Origin: Rhizobium sp. CG5
GTDB lineage: Bacteria > Pseudomonadota > Alphaproteobacteria > Rhizobiales > Rhizobiaceae
Length of the DNA stretch: 64,000 bases
Direction of reading: 5' to 3'
Assembly: GCF_023701945.1 (NCBI RefSeq)
Contig: NZ_JABAEF010000002.1
Span: 1-64,000 of the forward strand
Shown here: positions 45,247 through 55,032 of the stretch, piece by piece
Layout of the letters: every line of letters begins with the position of its first letter
How positions within the stretch are numbered: position 1 is the stretch's first letter
The notes under the pieces: model-generated
Database searches by the model: none
What the model was told of the DNA's origin: nothing
What the model saw: the letters and a program-made list of their open reading frames with translations, nothing else
Translations under genes and position numbers: made by a program

Positions 45247-46467
45247 TTAAGGCTTTGTCGCCCCGTTGAGCCTGTCGGCGATCAGCAGGGCGAGGCGGGT
45301 GGCCACCGCATCCTTGTCCATGTCGGGCCAGTCCTCAATGCCGGCGGCCGAGATGATCTTTACCCGGTTGCGTGTGCCGCCCATGATGCCGGTCTCGGGC
45401 GAGACATCGTTGGCGACGATCAGGTCGGCGCCCTTGCGCTCCAGCTTGGCGCGGCCATTGTCCTCGACATTCTGGGTTTCCGCCGCAAAGCCGACGACGA
45501 TCTTCGGCCGCTGCGCATGGTGGCCGACGGTCTTCAGGATGTCGGGATTCTCGGTCAGTTGCAGGGCAGGGGGGGCGTCGCCGGGCTGCTTCTTGATCTT
45601 CTGGCCGGAGGAGGACGCAACGCGCCAGTCGGCAACCGCTGCCACCATCACGGCGATATCGGCCGGCAGCAGCGACAGCACCGCATCGCGCATCTCTTCG
45701 GCCCGCTCGACATGGACCGTCTGCACGCCCTTGGGATCGGCCAGGGTGACCGGGCCGGAGACCAGCGTCACCTCGGCACCAAGCTTGGCAAGGGCCGCTG
45801 CTATGGCGTGGCCCTGGCGCCCGGAGGAACGGTTGGCGATATAGCGCACCGGATCGATCGGCTCATGGGTCGGGCCGGAGGTGACGATGGCTTTCCGGCC
45901 GGAAAGCGGCCTGGGCCTGTCGTCCAGCAGCGCTTCGACAGCGGCCACGATCTCCAGCGGCTCGGCCATGCGGCCAAGACCCTGTTCGCCGCTCTCCGCC
46001 ATTTCGCCGGCCATCGGGCCGATGAAGCGGATGCCGTCGGCCTTAAGCATTGCAAGGTTGCGCTGGGTGGCCGGATGAGACCACATCTTCGGGTTCATCG
46101 CCGGGGCAACCAGCACGGGCCGGTCTGCGGCCAGAAGGACGGTCGAGGCAAGATCGTTGGCAAGCCCGTTGGCCATCTTGGCCATCAGGTCGGCGGTGGC
46201 CGGGGCAACGAGAATAAGGTCGCAATCGCGCGCCAGCCGGATATGGCCGACATCCTGTTCGTCCTCGCGGGAAAACAGATCCGTATAGACATGCGAAGCC
46301 GACAGCGCACCGACGGCGAGCGGGGTGATGAATTCCTGCGCGGCTTGAGTGAGGACCGGCCGCACCGTGGCGCCGCGCTCGCGCAGCCGGCGGATGAGGT
46401 CGAGGCTCTTGTAGGCGGCGATTCCTCCGGAAATGATCAACAGGATACGTTTTTCCGAAAGAACCAT
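45247..46467 (-). CDS. coaBC: Phosphopantothenoylcysteine synthetase/decarboxylase
   Basis: A 406-residue bifunctional CoA enzyme. The N-terminal flavin-dependent CoaC half shows ILLIISGGIAAYKSLDLIRRLRERG, LVAPATADLMAKMANGLANDL and APAMNPKMWSHPATQRNL. The C-terminal CoaB half shows AIVTSGPTHEPIDPVRYIANRSSGRQGHAIAAAL, GPVTLADP and GFAAETQN. The ATG at 46467 is followed directly by the conserved start. The order mutM / ubiE-ubiB-coaBC is kept, but a signalling operon lies between ubiB and coaBC. Confidence 0.95.
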   Translation of the reverse strand: MVLSEKRILLIISGGIAAYKSLDLIRRLRERGATVRPVLTQAAQEFITPLAVGALSASHVYTDLFSREDEQDVGHIRLARDCDLILVAPATADLMAKMANGLANDLASTVLLAADRPVLVAPAMNPKMWSHPATQRNLAMLKADGIRFIGPMAGEMAESGEQGLGRMAEPLEIVAAVEALLDDRPRPLSGRKAIVTSGPTHEPIDPVRYIANRSSGRQGHAIAAALAKLGAEVTLVSGPVTLADPKGVQTVHVERAEEMRDAVLSLLPADIAVMVAAVADWRVASSSGQKIKKQPGDAPPALQLTENPDILKTVGHHAQRPKIVVGFAAETQNVEDNGRAKLERKGADLIVANDVSPETGIMGGTRNRVKIISAAGIEDWPDMDKDAVATRLALLIADRLNGATKP

Positions 46468-46574
46468 GCCCAGCTGTCCTCGATGAAGGGAAGGCTTCGA
46501 TCCTATCCCGAAAGCGTCGTCATTCAAAACGGCAGATCCTGCCGGACCGGGCTTTGTCCCGACAGGCCCCTCTG

Positions 46575-47609
46575 TCAGGGGACGATCCGGATCGGCACTT
46601 CGGCAATCGTTCCATGATGTGTGTTGCGATACTGCAGGCCTGGCCCAAGCGCTGCCGACATCGACTTGACGATCCGGCTGCCGAGCCCTGTCCCTTTGGG
46701 CTTGGAATTGGGTTCGATGCCGATGCCGTCATCGGCAACGGTCAACAAGGCCTCGTTCCCGCCGACGGCCTTCAGAGTGACGCGGATCTCGCCGCAAAGC
46801 TCCAACGGATAGGCATATTTGAAGGCGTTCGTCACCAGTTCGGTGACGATCATGCCGACCGAGACGGCGCGATCGGCAGACAGGGAAATCGGATCGGCGT
46901 CGAAGCTCAGCTTGATCACCTTGTCCGGATTGCCCAGGGAACCGCCGATTTCGCCGAGCAGATTGGAGAGATAGATGTTCATCTCGACACGGCTGACATC
47001 GTCTGATGTGTAGAGGCTGCGATGCATGCCGGCAATGGCGGTGATGCGGGCCTGGGTCTCAGAGAGTTCCGCCTTCACCTGATCGTTTTCCGAATTGCTG
47101 ATCTGCAGGCGCAGAAGGCTAGCGACCAGCGCCAGGCTGTTGGCAACTCGGTGGTTGACCTCGGCCAGCAGGGCCTCGGCCCGCTCCTTGGCCAGCCGTG
47201 TCTCTTCGTCGGCCCGCTCCTTGGCCAGGCGAAGTTGGGCGTTGGCGACCGACTGCTCGATGGCACTGGCCAGCAGCGGCATGAAATCGTCACCGACGGT
47301 CTTGATGACATAGTCGGAGGCGCCGGCCTTGATGGCCTCGATGGCGATCTGCGCTTCGTTGGAGCCGGTGACATAGACCACCGGCAGAACGATACCTTCG
47401 GCGCGCAGCCGGTTCAGCACGTCATGGCCCGTCATGTTGCTCAGGTAATGATCGAGCACGATGGCATCGAATGCGTCATTGCCCAGATGCTGCAAGGCAG
47501 CATCCAGGTCTTCCGCATGGATGACTGTATGTCCGCTTCGACCAAGCGCCTTTTGCACGAGCCGCACAATGGCCGCATCGTCATCGAGATAGAGAATGCG
47601 GACATTCAT
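46575..47609 (-). CDS. Response regulator receiver fused to HisKA_2/HWE-type histidine kinase
   Basis: 344 residues. An N-terminal receiver domain (ILYLDDDAAIVRLVQ, phospho-acceptor Asp53 in AIVLDHYL, VVYVTGSNEAQIAI, AGASDYVIK) is joined by a charged coiled-coil-like linker to a HisKA_2 phospho-acceptor domain (ALLAEVNHRVANSLALV, His153) and an HATPase (VTELVTNAFKYAYP, GIGIEPN, GTGLGSRIVKS). It is the last gene of a three-gene unit: the input kinase (48067), a stand-alone receiver (47625) and this receiver-kinase, so phosphorelay between them is likely. No DNA-binding output is present. Confidence 0.9.
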   Translation of the reverse strand: MNVRILYLDDDAAIVRLVQKALGRSGHTVIHAEDLDAALQHLGNDAFDAIVLDHYLSNMTGHDVLNRLRAEGIVLPVVYVTGSNEAQIAIEAIKAGASDYVIKTVGDDFMPLLASAIEQSVANAQLRLAKERADEETRLAKERAEALLAEVNHRVANSLALVASLLRLQISNSENDQVKAELSETQARITAIAGMHRSLYTSDDVSRVEMNIYLSNLLGEIGGSLGNPDKVIKLSFDADPISLSADRAVSVGMIVTELVTNAFKYAYPLELCGEIRVTLKAVGGNEALLTVADDGIGIEPNSKPKGTGLGSRIVKSMSAALGPGLQYRNTHHGTIAEVPIRIVP

Positions 47610-47624
47610 GGGTAAGGGCTCGTA

Positions 47625-48062
47625 TCAGGGGATTTGCATGACGGCAAAAAACAATCCAAGCTGCCGGATGGCATTGGCGAAATTGTCGTAGTCGACCGGT
47701 TTGGTGATATAGACATTCGCTCCGAGATCATAGCAACGTTGAATTTCGCGCTCGTCATCGGTCGTCGTCAGGATAACGACCGGCAGGCGACGCGTGTGAG
47801 GATTATTCTTCACCTTTTCAAGGATATCGGTGCCCGACATATCCGGCAAGTTGAGATCGAGCAAGATCAGAAGATATCGGTCGGCCGAGACCTCGCCGCT
47901 GCGGTCCGGCCCGAGGATGTAGTCGAGCGCGGCGGTGCCGTTGGTAAACGGGATGATCTCGTTGTTGACGCCCGCACGGCGCACGTTCTTTTCGATGAGA
48001 CGGGCATGACCCTCGTCATCTTCGACCATCACAATGGTGACTTCTTTTCCCACAGCTTTCAT
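47625..48062 (-). CDS. Single-domain response regulator (CheY/Rcp1-like)
   Basis: 145 residues containing only a receiver domain: VTIVMVEDDEGHARLIEKNVRRAGV, phospho-acceptor in ILLDLNLPDMSGTDIL (Asp69), VVILTTTDDEREIQRCYDLGANVYITKPVDYDNF. The long loop after alpha-2 (LDYILGPDRSGEVSADRYL) resembles phytochrome-associated Rcp1 regulators. It starts 4 bp after the CHASE3 kinase stop and is 15 bp from the next gene, clearly one operon. It probably shuttles phosphate between the two kinases. Confidence 0.92.
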   Translation of the reverse strand: MKAVGKEVTIVMVEDDEGHARLIEKNVRRAGVNNEIIPFTNGTAALDYILGPDRSGEVSADRYLLILLDLNLPDMSGTDILEKVKNNPHTRRLPVVILTTTDDEREIQRCYDLGANVYITKPVDYDNFANAIRQLGLFFAVMQIP

Positions 48063-48066
48063 CGTT

Positions 48067-49554
48067 TCAACTCCGTACTAATTTCGATAGATCTGTTGGC
48101 AGGCGCAATATGAACGTCGATCCGCGGTTAAAATCCGACTTGACGGTAATCTCGCCACCGAGATTTCGCGCCAGCGAGCGGACATGGGCAAGACCGATGC
48201 CTTCACCCACCTGGTTCTGCTGGCCGGACCGCCTGAACAATTCGAAGATTCGCTCGTGGTCTTCCTCCGCTATGCCGCGGCCATTGTCCCCGACTTCGAT
48301 CCGCACCATACGCTTTCCATCGGCAATAGCACGCACGGACAGGACCAGGGGCCGTTCCGGATGTTTATATTTCACAGCATTGTCGAAAAGGTTACCGAGA
48401 ATCTGTTCGAGCGACAACCGATCCGAGACGATGGCCGGCACCTTGACATCCATCTCGATCCGCCCGTCGCCCTCGCTGATCTGGTGGTGAATGCTGGCGC
48501 CGGTGGCCTCCAGCAGCGCCTTAACGTCGATCGGTTCCGGCTTCAACTGGCGCCGGCCGTCACGTGAGATTTTCAGGATCGCGTTGATCAGTCCATCCAT
48601 CTTCTTGGTGGAAGAGCGGATGAAGCCAATAGCTTCCGGCAGGTCTTCGGACGCCGCAAGCCGCGCCTCCTGGATCTGCTGATCGCTTAAGGCCTGCCCG
48701 TCGGCCAGCACATAGGCCTGAAGGGCTTTTAACGACGTATCGAGTTCGGCCGTGAAGCCCATGACATTGACCAGCGGCGCGCGCAGGTCATGGGTGACGA
48801 TATAGGCGTAGCGCTGGATCTCCTGGTTCGCCTTCATCAGGTCTTCCGTGCGCTCGTTCACCCGTTCTTCAAGGTTGGAATTCAGCTGCTCGACTTCGCT
48901 GCGGGCGATGGAGAGATCGCGCACATGCTGGCCGATGATCAGGATCGCCCCGCCGACGACGAGCACGATGGAAATCGCCCCGCCGATCGTGAACCACTGC
49001 AGATGGCTCATGGCCTCGACCTGCTCGGCAACGCCCGTCTCGATGTTCACGTCGGATTGTTTCTTGTAGGAATCCAGGATCTGGCGGATCTCGTCCATCA
49101 GTTCACGGCCGACTTCGCTGCGCACGGCGGCTATTGCTTCGGCTTGTCGGCCGCTTTGGGCAAGCGCAAGGGTCGCCGACATTTCTGCCTGCTTGGTTTC
49201 GATCAGGCGCTGCAGTTCCGGCATCCGCTCTTCCTTGACTGGCCGGCCATTGACCAGCTTTGCCAGGCGCTCCAGATTGCTGCCGATCTGCGATGTCGCT
49301 TCGTTATACGGCTGCAGAAAGCTTTGATCGAGGGCGATCAGGTAGCCGCGCTGGCCGGTTTCGGCGTCGACAAGGTTCTGAAGCAGATCGGCACTGGTGC
49401 TGCGGATATTTCGTTCCTGGACGACGTAGTTGAAGGTGGAACGGGTCTGGTCGACCAGCCACAGGGACGACAGAATGATACCGAGCAGGATGGCCGCTCC
49501 GACGATCAGCATCAGCAAGGTGGTGCGGATGAAGGAGGCATTGTTTGTCGACAT
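48067..49554 (-). CDS. CHASE3-domain membrane sensor histidine kinase
   Basis: 495 residues. TM1 (LLMLIVGAAILLGIILSSLWLV), a periplasmic CHASE3 sensor (DLLQNLVDAETGQRGYLIALDQSFLQPY, the family signature), TM2 (FTIGGAISIVLVVGGAILIIG) and a coiled coil follow in order. The HisKA domain contains RYAYIVTHDLRAPLVNVMGF (His255), and the HATPase contains LGNLFDNAVKYKHPERP, VGDNGRGIAEEDHERIFELF and EGIGLAHVRSLARNLGG. It is first in the operon with the two regulators; a 205-bp gap upstream should hold the promoter. The ligand is unknown. Confidence 0.93.
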   Translation of the reverse strand: MSTNNASFIRTTLLMLIVGAAILLGIILSSLWLVDQTRSTFNYVVQERNIRSTSADLLQNLVDAETGQRGYLIALDQSFLQPYNEATSQIGSNLERLAKLVNGRPVKEERMPELQRLIETKQAEMSATLALAQSGRQAEAIAAVRSEVGRELMDEIRQILDSYKKQSDVNIETGVAEQVEAMSHLQWFTIGGAISIVLVVGGAILIIGQHVRDLSIARSEVEQLNSNLEERVNERTEDLMKANQEIQRYAYIVTHDLRAPLVNVMGFTAELDTSLKALQAYVLADGQALSDQQIQEARLAASEDLPEAIGFIRSSTKKMDGLINAILKISRDGRRQLKPEPIDVKALLEATGASIHHQISEGDGRIEMDVKVPAIVSDRLSLEQILGNLFDNAVKYKHPERPLVLSVRAIADGKRMVRIEVGDNGRGIAEEDHERIFELFRRSGQQNQVGEGIGLAHVRSLARNLGGEITVKSDFNRGSTFILRLPTDLSKLVRS

Positions 49555-49759
49555 GAACCGATCCCAGGCTACCGAAGTTAAGCCCTTATATGTCGGTCAT
49601 CAACGGGATCTCAAGGGCAGCGCAGAATTATCGGCCGCACGCTACATATGGGAGGTCAGGAAAAGCACGAGCAAGGAAGCCCATCAATCCCGCGGCCGCC
49701 CGCTTGGCAAGCCGCAGTGCCGCAAAAAAAACGCGCATGCCCGAAAGTGGACGATAGCC

Positions 49760-51334
49760 TCAGGTGATCTGCCAGGCGAGATAGACCAGCGTTGCGGCAA
49801 TGATCCACAGCGCCAGGCGACCCGACCGCGTATGGCGGGCTTCCGCCTTGCCGATCGCCTGCGCCGTCTCGGCATCGAAGCGAAGCCCGTGCTCGGTCAT
49901 GTGCATCAACTGGCTGTGGAACTTCTCCGTCTTGACGGCGATCTCAGGTGCTGCCTCCGCCAGCCGAAGGGCCGCCTTCAATCCGTCCTTGATATCGGTC
50001 GCAATGCGCTTCGGCCCGAGATTGTCGCGGATCCAGCTGGAGACGACGGGTTCCGACGCCTTCCACATGTTGAAGCGCGGATTGAGAATGCGTGCCACGC
50101 CTTCGACGACCACCATGGTCTTCTGCAGCATGACGAGTTCCGGTCGCGTCTGCATGTCGAACAGTTCGGTGACCTCGAACAGCAGCGTCAGCAGCTTGCC
50201 CATGGAAATGGTCTCGGCCGGCTGTCCATGGATCGGCTCGCCGATGGCGCGGATCGCCTGGGCGAAACTCGCCACATTATGGTGGGACGGCACATACCCC
50301 GCCTCGAAATGGACTTCCGCCACCCGCATGTAGTCGCGGGTGATGAAGCCGAACAGGATTTCGGCGAGGAACCGGCGTTCCTTCTTGCCCAGCCGTCCGG
50401 CAATGCCCATGTCGACGGCGACGATCATGCCCTGGTCGTCGACGAACAGATTGCCGGGATGCATGTCGGCATGGAAGAAGCCGTCGCGGAGCGTATGGCG
50501 CAGGAAGGACTGGATCAGCGTGTCGGCCAGAGCATTGAGGTCGTGGCCGGCGGCCACAAGCGCCTCGACATTCGACATCTTGATGCCGTCGATCCATTCC
50601 ATGGTGACGACATCGCGGCCGGTACGCACCCAGTCGACCTTCGGCACCCGGAAACCCGGGTCGTCCTTGGTGTTTTCCGCGATCTCGGAAAGGGCTGCGG
50701 CCTCCAGCCGAAGATCCATCTCCAGCTTTGTGGTCTGCTCCAGCGTCTTGGTGACCTCGACGGGCCGCAGGCGCCGCGTATGGGGCAGGAAGCGTTCCTG
50801 CAGGTGGGCGACCAGAAACATCGCTTCCAGATCGTCGGCAAAGCGCTTGCGCACGCCGGGGCGGATCACCTTGATGGCGACCTTCTGCCGGCCTTCCGCG
50901 GTTTCCACTTCACCGGGATGCACCTGCGCGATCGAGGCGGCGGCGATCGGCTCGCCGAATTCGGCAAACAGCTCCTCGATCGGCCGGCCGAGCGAGTCGC
51001 GCACCGAGGCTTTCGCAAGGGCGGTCGGGAAAAAGGCCATGCGGTCCTGCAGGCCGGCCAGGTCCTCGGCAAAATCGGGGCCGACCACATCAGGGCGGGT
51101 CGCCAGGAACTGGCCGATCTTCACATAGGAGGGTCCAAGCCGTTCGACGGCATTGGCCAGCCGGTCGGAGCGCTCGCGCTTCAGGGCGCGATTGCGGGTG
51201 AGAAGGCTCACGGTCGATTTGGCAAAGGCTGCCATCGGCGGCAGGCCTTCCGACGGCAGGGCCGCCACGACGCCTTCGCGAACGAGAACCCAGCCGACCC
51301 GCGCCAGCCGGAAATATGCGCCGATCATGCTCAT
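49760..51334 (-). CDS. ubiB: Ubiquinone biosynthesis regulatory protein kinase-like UbiB
   Basis: A 524-residue ABC1/ADCK-like atypical kinase needed for ubiquinone synthesis. LGPSYVKIGQFLATRPDVV (KxGQ motif), AAASIAQVHPGEVETAEGRQKVAIKVIRPGV (Ala-rich loop and catalytic Lys), GFFHADMHPGNLFVDDQGMIVAVDMGIAGRL (metal-binding DMG) are present. The C-terminus has a membrane anchor (LALWIIAATLVYLAWQI). It follows ubiE by 62 bp on the same strand, the conserved order. Confidence 0.95.
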   Translation of the reverse strand: MSMIGAYFRLARVGWVLVREGVVAALPSEGLPPMAAFAKSTVSLLTRNRALKRERSDRLANAVERLGPSYVKIGQFLATRPDVVGPDFAEDLAGLQDRMAFFPTALAKASVRDSLGRPIEELFAEFGEPIAAASIAQVHPGEVETAEGRQKVAIKVIRPGVRKRFADDLEAMFLVAHLQERFLPHTRRLRPVEVTKTLEQTTKLEMDLRLEAAALSEIAENTKDDPGFRVPKVDWVRTGRDVVTMEWIDGIKMSNVEALVAAGHDLNALADTLIQSFLRHTLRDGFFHADMHPGNLFVDDQGMIVAVDMGIAGRLGKKERRFLAEILFGFITRDYMRVAEVHFEAGYVPSHHNVASFAQAIRAIGEPIHGQPAETISMGKLLTLLFEVTELFDMQTRPELVMLQKTMVVVEGVARILNPRFNMWKASEPVVSSWIRDNLGPKRIATDIKDGLKAALRLAEAAPEIAVKTEKFHSQLMHMTEHGLRFDAETAQAIGKAEARHTRSGRLALWIIAATLVYLAWQIT

Positions 51335-51396
51335 CGTTGAGGTTCAATCCTTGGGCGTGCGGGGTCGTGATGCATCCTGCAGCGTTGCGCCATGCG

Positions 51397-52173
51397 TCAG
51401 AGCTTCCAGCCGGAATGAAGGGCGGCGATGCCGCCGGAATAGTTGGTAAAATGGACCCGCGAGAAACCGGCTTTGCCGATCATCGCGGCGAAGTCCCGCT
51501 GGTTGGGAAATTTGCGGATCGATTCCACCAGATACTGATAGGGCTCGGCGTCGCCGGTAATCATCTTGCCGAATTGCGGAATGGCCTTGAACGACCACTG
51601 GTCGTAGAATTTGTCGAGCAGCGGCATTTCCACGTCGGAGAATTCCAGCACCAGCAAGCGGCCGCCGCGTTTCAGGACCCGGTGGGCCTCCGAAAGCGCC
51701 GCGTCGATGCGCGGCACGTTGCGGATGCCGAAGGCGATCGTATAGGCGTCGAAACTGTTGGCCTCGAAGGGCAGTTCCTCGGCATTGGCCTCGACGAAGG
51801 TCAGGTTGTCCGAAAGGCCTTTCTTCTCGGCCCGCTCAGATCCGACGCCCAGCATCGAACCGTTGATATCGAGAACGGTCGCATGCGCCAGCCGGTTCGA
51901 GGCCTCGACGATGCGAAAGGCGATATCGCCCGTGCCGCCGGCCACGTCCAGGACCTTGTAGGCCGCGTCCTTGCGGGGATTGAGCGCTGCCACCATGGCG
52001 TCTTTCCACAGCCGGTGCAGGCCGGCCGACATCACATCGTTCATGATGTCGTAGCGCTTGGCCACCTTGTGGAAGACCTCGTTGACCAGGCCCTGCTTCT
52101 CGCCTTCAGCAACGTCGCGGAAGCCGTAGGAGGTTTCCATGCCGCCTTGGGCGGACGTGCGGCTTTCGGCCAT
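51397..52173 (-). CDS. ubiE: Ubiquinone/menaquinone C-methyltransferase
   Basis: A 258-residue class I SAM methyltransferase of quinone synthesis. [60 protein letters not shown] (motif I), [27 protein letters not shown] and [15 protein letters not shown] at the C-terminus are diagnostic. I take the ATG at 52173; the open frame upstream runs through the mutM promoter region and lacks homology. It is divergent from mutM. Confidence 0.96.
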   Translation of the reverse strand: MAESRTSAQGGMETSYGFRDVAEGEKQGLVNEVFHKVAKRYDIMNDVMSAGLHRLWKDAMVAALNPRKDAAYKVLDVAGGTGDIAFRIVEASNRLAHATVLDINGSMLGVGSERAEKKGLSDNLTFVEANAEELPFEANSFDAYTIAFGIRNVPRIDAALSEAHRVLKRGGRLLVLEFSDVEMPLLDKFYDQWSFKAIPQFGKMITGDAEPYQYLVESIRKFPNQRDFAAMIGKAGFSRVHFTNYSGGIAALHSGWKL

Positions 52174-52322
52174 CTGATCAACTCCATCGTCTGTTTTGGT
52201 CCGGTGACCATAGCGAAATCGACTATGCTGCGCTATCTCTGCGACATTATGGCAATGACGCCTGCTTTCGCGCCGTCTATAGACCACTCGCGCTGGGACT
52301 GAAACAGAAAGATGGAGCGGCA

Positions 52323-53213
52323 ATGCCGGAATTGCCAGAGGTGGAAACCGTAAAGCGCGGGCTGGCGCCGTCCATGGAGGGCGCGCGGATTAAGCGTCTT
52401 GAACTCCGTCGCCCGGACCTGCGCTTTGCCTTCCCGGCAGGCCTTGCCGAGCGTGCCAGCGGACAGCGCATCCTGTCCCTGTCACGCCGCGCCAAATATC
52501 TGCTGATCGATCTGGAGGATGGCGCCACCGTGATTGCCCATCTCGGCATGTCCGGCTCGTTCCGCATCGAGAGGGCAGGCGATCATGAGGTTCCCGGCGA
52601 TTTTCACCGGCCGCGTTCGAAGGATGAGAAGCACGACCACGTCGTCTTTCACCTGGAGGGCGAAGCCGGCACCCTTCGGGTCATCTATAATGACCCGCGC
52701 CGCTTCGGCTTTATGGATCTGGCGGAGCGGGTCGATCTCGATCTCTATCCGGCCTTTCGCGATCTGGGGCCGGAACCGGTCGGCAATACGCTGAGCGCCG
52801 ATTATCTGGCCCGGCGCTTTGCCGGCAAGGCACAGCCTCTGAAGATGGCGCTTCTCGACCAGAAGACCATCGCCGGCCTCGGCAATATCTATGTCTGCGA
52901 GGCGCTGTGGCGCTCCCACCTGTCGCCGGTCCGTCCGGTCGGCACGCTGGTCACGGCCACGGGCAAACCGACCAAGGCGCTGCTGGCCTTGACCGACGCG
53001 ATCCGCGCCGTGATCGTCGATGCCATTGCGGCGGGCGGATCCTCCTTGCGCGATCATATCCAGACGGATGGATCGCTTGGCTATTTCCAGCACACCTTCT
53101 GTGTCTATGATCAGGAAGGCGAGCCCTGCCGTACGCCGGGCTGCACCGGCACCATCGAGCGGCTGGTTCAGGCAGGACGCTCGTCCTTTTATTGCCATCG
53201 CTGCCAGAGATAA
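52323..53213 (+). CDS. mutM: Formamidopyrimidine-DNA glycosylase
   Basis: A 296-residue Fpg that removes 8-oxoguanine and FaPy lesions from DNA. N-terminal [13 protein letters not shown] provides the catalytic Pro2 and Glu3. The lesion-recognition region and [24 protein letters not shown] (helix-two-turn-helix) precede a C-terminal zinc finger C-x-x-x-x-C...C-x-x-C ([23 protein letters not shown]). GGAG precedes the ATG. It starts the conserved mutM / enoyl-CoA hydratase / rpsT / dnaA series. Confidence 0.96.
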   Translation: MPELPEVETVKRGLAPSMEGARIKRLELRRPDLRFAFPAGLAERASGQRILSLSRRAKYLLIDLEDGATVIAHLGMSGSFRIERAGDHEVPGDFHRPRSKDEKHDHVVFHLEGEAGTLRVIYNDPRRFGFMDLAERVDLDLYPAFRDLGPEPVGNTLSADYLARRFAGKAQPLKMALLDQKTIAGLGNIYVCEALWRSHLSPVRPVGTLVTATGKPTKALLALTDAIRAVIVDAIAAGGSSLRDHIQTDGSLGYFQHTFCVYDQEGEPCRTPGCTGTIERLVQAGRSSFYCHRCQR

Positions 53214-53250
53214 CCGGACACCACAACGATTCAAACCAGGGGAGAGAGAC

Positions 53251-54024
53251 ATGACATTTGAAACGCTGCTCGTCGAGACCAGGGGCCCCGTGACCATCAT
53301 CACGCTGCATCGTCCGCAGGCGCTGAACGCCCTCAACGCGACGGTGATGGCTGAACTAACCCAGGTGCTGTCCGCCTGCCAGGGGGATGCTGCCGTCAAG
53401 GCCGTGGTGCTCACCGGCTCGGAAAAGGCCTTTGCGGCGGGCGCTGATATCAAGGAGATGCAGTCGCTCGATTTCGTCGATGTCTATCTCGCCGACTTCA
53501 TCAGCGGCTGGGATGCCGTGACAAACTTCCGCAAGCCGCTGATCGCGGCCGTCTCCGGTTTTGCGCTCGGCGGCGGTTGCGAACTGGCGATGATGTGCGA
53601 CTTCATCATTGCCTCCACCACCGCCAAGTTCGGCCAGCCGGAAATCACGCTCGGCATCATTCCGGGCATGGGCGGGACGCAGCGCCTGGTACGTGCCATC
53701 GGCAAGGCAAAGGCCATGGATCTCTGCATGACGGGCCGCATGATGGATGTCACCGAGGCCGAAAGTTCGGGCCTGGTGGCGCGTGTCGTGGCGCCGGAGC
53801 GCCTGCTCGACGAGGCTGTGGCAGCGGCGACGAAAATCGCCTCCTTTTCGCAGCCGTCCCTCAACATGGTCAAGGAAGGCGTCAATCGCGCCTTCGAACA
53901 GACCTTGAGCGAAGGATTGCGCTTCGAACGCCGCCTGTTCCATTCGCTTTTTGCAACGGCCGACCAGAAGGAGGGGATGGCCGCCTTTGTTGAAAAGCGC
54001 AAGCCGCAATTCCAGGACCGCTAG
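53251..54024 (+). CDS. Enoyl-CoA hydratase
   Basis: A 257-residue crotonase hydrating trans-2-enoyl-CoA in fatty-acid oxidation. The oxyanion-hole segments [10 protein letters not shown] and [14 protein letters not shown] and the two catalytic glutamates (Glu111 in GCELA, Glu131 in [19 protein letters not shown]) are intact, so it should be active. The ATG at 53251 follows a GGGGAGAGA ribosome-binding region; the long upstream open frame overlaps mutM and is spurious. Gap to mutM 37 bp. Confidence 0.94.
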   Translation: MTFETLLVETRGPVTIITLHRPQALNALNATVMAELTQVLSACQGDAAVKAVVLTGSEKAFAAGADIKEMQSLDFVDVYLADFISGWDAVTNFRKPLIAAVSGFALGGGCELAMMCDFIIASTTAKFGQPEITLGIIPGMGGTQRLVRAIGKAKAMDLCMTGRMMDVTEAESSGLVARVVAPERLLDEAVAAATKIASFSQPSLNMVKEGVNRAFEQTLSEGLRFERRLFHSLFATADQKEGMAAFVEKRKPQFQDR

Positions 54025-54221
54025 CCCCGGTTTTCGTGGGTTCCAGCGCAGAATGATTCAGAATCCGCGTTGACGGACGTGTTCTTTCGGGCTATATGCC
54101 CGCCCACAGTTAGGAAAGCTTCTGGCTTTTCCACGATTGCTCCCGAATTGCTGGATTGACAGGTCGCAACGACCCGACGCGGCGAAGGCGGAGTTTGGTT
54201 TGATTTCGAAGAGAGGCATCC

Positions 54222-54488
54222 ATGGCCAATACATCGTCGGCGAAAAAGGCGACCCGCAAGATCGCGCGCCAGACCGCAATCAACAAGAACCGCCGTACAC
54301 GCGTACGTGGCTTCATCCGCAAGGTTGAAGAAGCAATCGCGACCGGCGATGCCACAATCGCAAAGACGGCTCTTCAGGCCGCCCAGCCCGAGCTGCACCG
54401 CGCTGCCACCAAGGGTGTCCTGCATGCCAACACGGCATCGCGCAAGATCTCTCGCCTGGCACAGCGCGTGAAGGCCCTTTCGGCCTAA
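54222..54488 (+). CDS. rpsT: 30S ribosomal protein S20
   Basis: 88 residues, highly basic, the normal S20 length: [38 protein letters not shown]..., ending [20 protein letters not shown]. Binds 16S rRNA during 30S assembly. It has its own upstream region (54025-54221) and is closed by a strong terminator at 54517-54544. rpsT directly before dnaA is conserved in rhizobia and Caulobacter. Confidence 0.98.
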   Translation: MANTSSAKKATRKIARQTAINKNRRTRVRGFIRKVEEAIATGDATIAKTALQAAQPELHRAATKGVLHANTASRKISRLAQRVKALSA

Positions 54489-54516
54489 TTTAAGACAAAA
54501 TTAAATTATTCTATGA

Positions 54517-54544
54517 GCCTGGCATCATGTGCCGGGCTTTTTGC
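54517..54544 (+). terminator. Intrinsic terminator after rpsT
   Basis: AGCCTGGCA-TCATG-TGCCGGGCT followed by TTTTT: an 8-9 bp GC-rich stem with a short loop and T-run 29 bases after the rpsT stop. It separates rpsT from the dnaA transcription unit. Confidence 0.9.
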
Positions 54545-54690
54545 GTTTTTCTCACGCTCTACGCCGCTATGTTGTATTTCTGACAATTGCATGTCAGGGA
54601 CGTGACATAAAAATGATATAAAAATCAATAGCTTATGCGGGTATTTGGTTTGTTCTCAAGCTTCACTTTACGGCAGGTGACCCCAGTTTT

Positions 54691-55032
54691 GAGTCAAGTG
54701 ATTTTTTTCTTTTTTTCTTTTCGAGCCTGCCTCCGGGCGGCAAAAAGCCAAACTCCTTGATTCAAAAGCGATTCTTTTTTTGGCCTCTGTGACAGTCAAA
54801 AATGGGCGCCCGAGTCAATGGCCACTTCTTAATTTTGCGTAAAATTCACTGTTGATCTTGCCATTTGATCCTGCCTTAATGGCCTTCAACAAGAGGCGCG
54901 GGAAACATCCCCGGGGCGGTCTGTAACTGGCTACCAGACATCAGCGAGCCTTCACGTCTCTTGGGGCGGAGCATTCACTGTTCCGTTTTTTCTGACAGCG
55001 ATTGCCGTTGTGCCGGAATCTTTGCGCGATTC
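54691..55032 (+). promoter_or_regulatory. Cluster of six GANTC (CcrM) methylation sites before dnaA
   Basis: GANTC occurs at 54691, 54759, 54770, 54812, 55016 and 55028, against roughly one per 256 bp by chance; four fall within 126 bp. CcrM methylates GANTC in alphaproteobacteria and in Caulobacter the methylation state affects dnaA transcription. The last two sites lie in the arms of a perfect hairpin. A regulatory role here is inferred. Confidence 0.5.

Noticed and set aside
49430..51340. 636-codon plus-strand frame opposite ubiB
   Set aside because: Shadow of ubiB; His/Arg/Gly-rich composition without motifs. UbiB itself has every conserved motif.
53020..53250. Extended N-terminus of the enoyl-CoA hydratase overlapping mutM
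   Set aside because: The crotonase fold begins at [12 protein letters not shown] (53251) with a ribosome-binding site directly upstream; the extension lies in mutM coding sequence.
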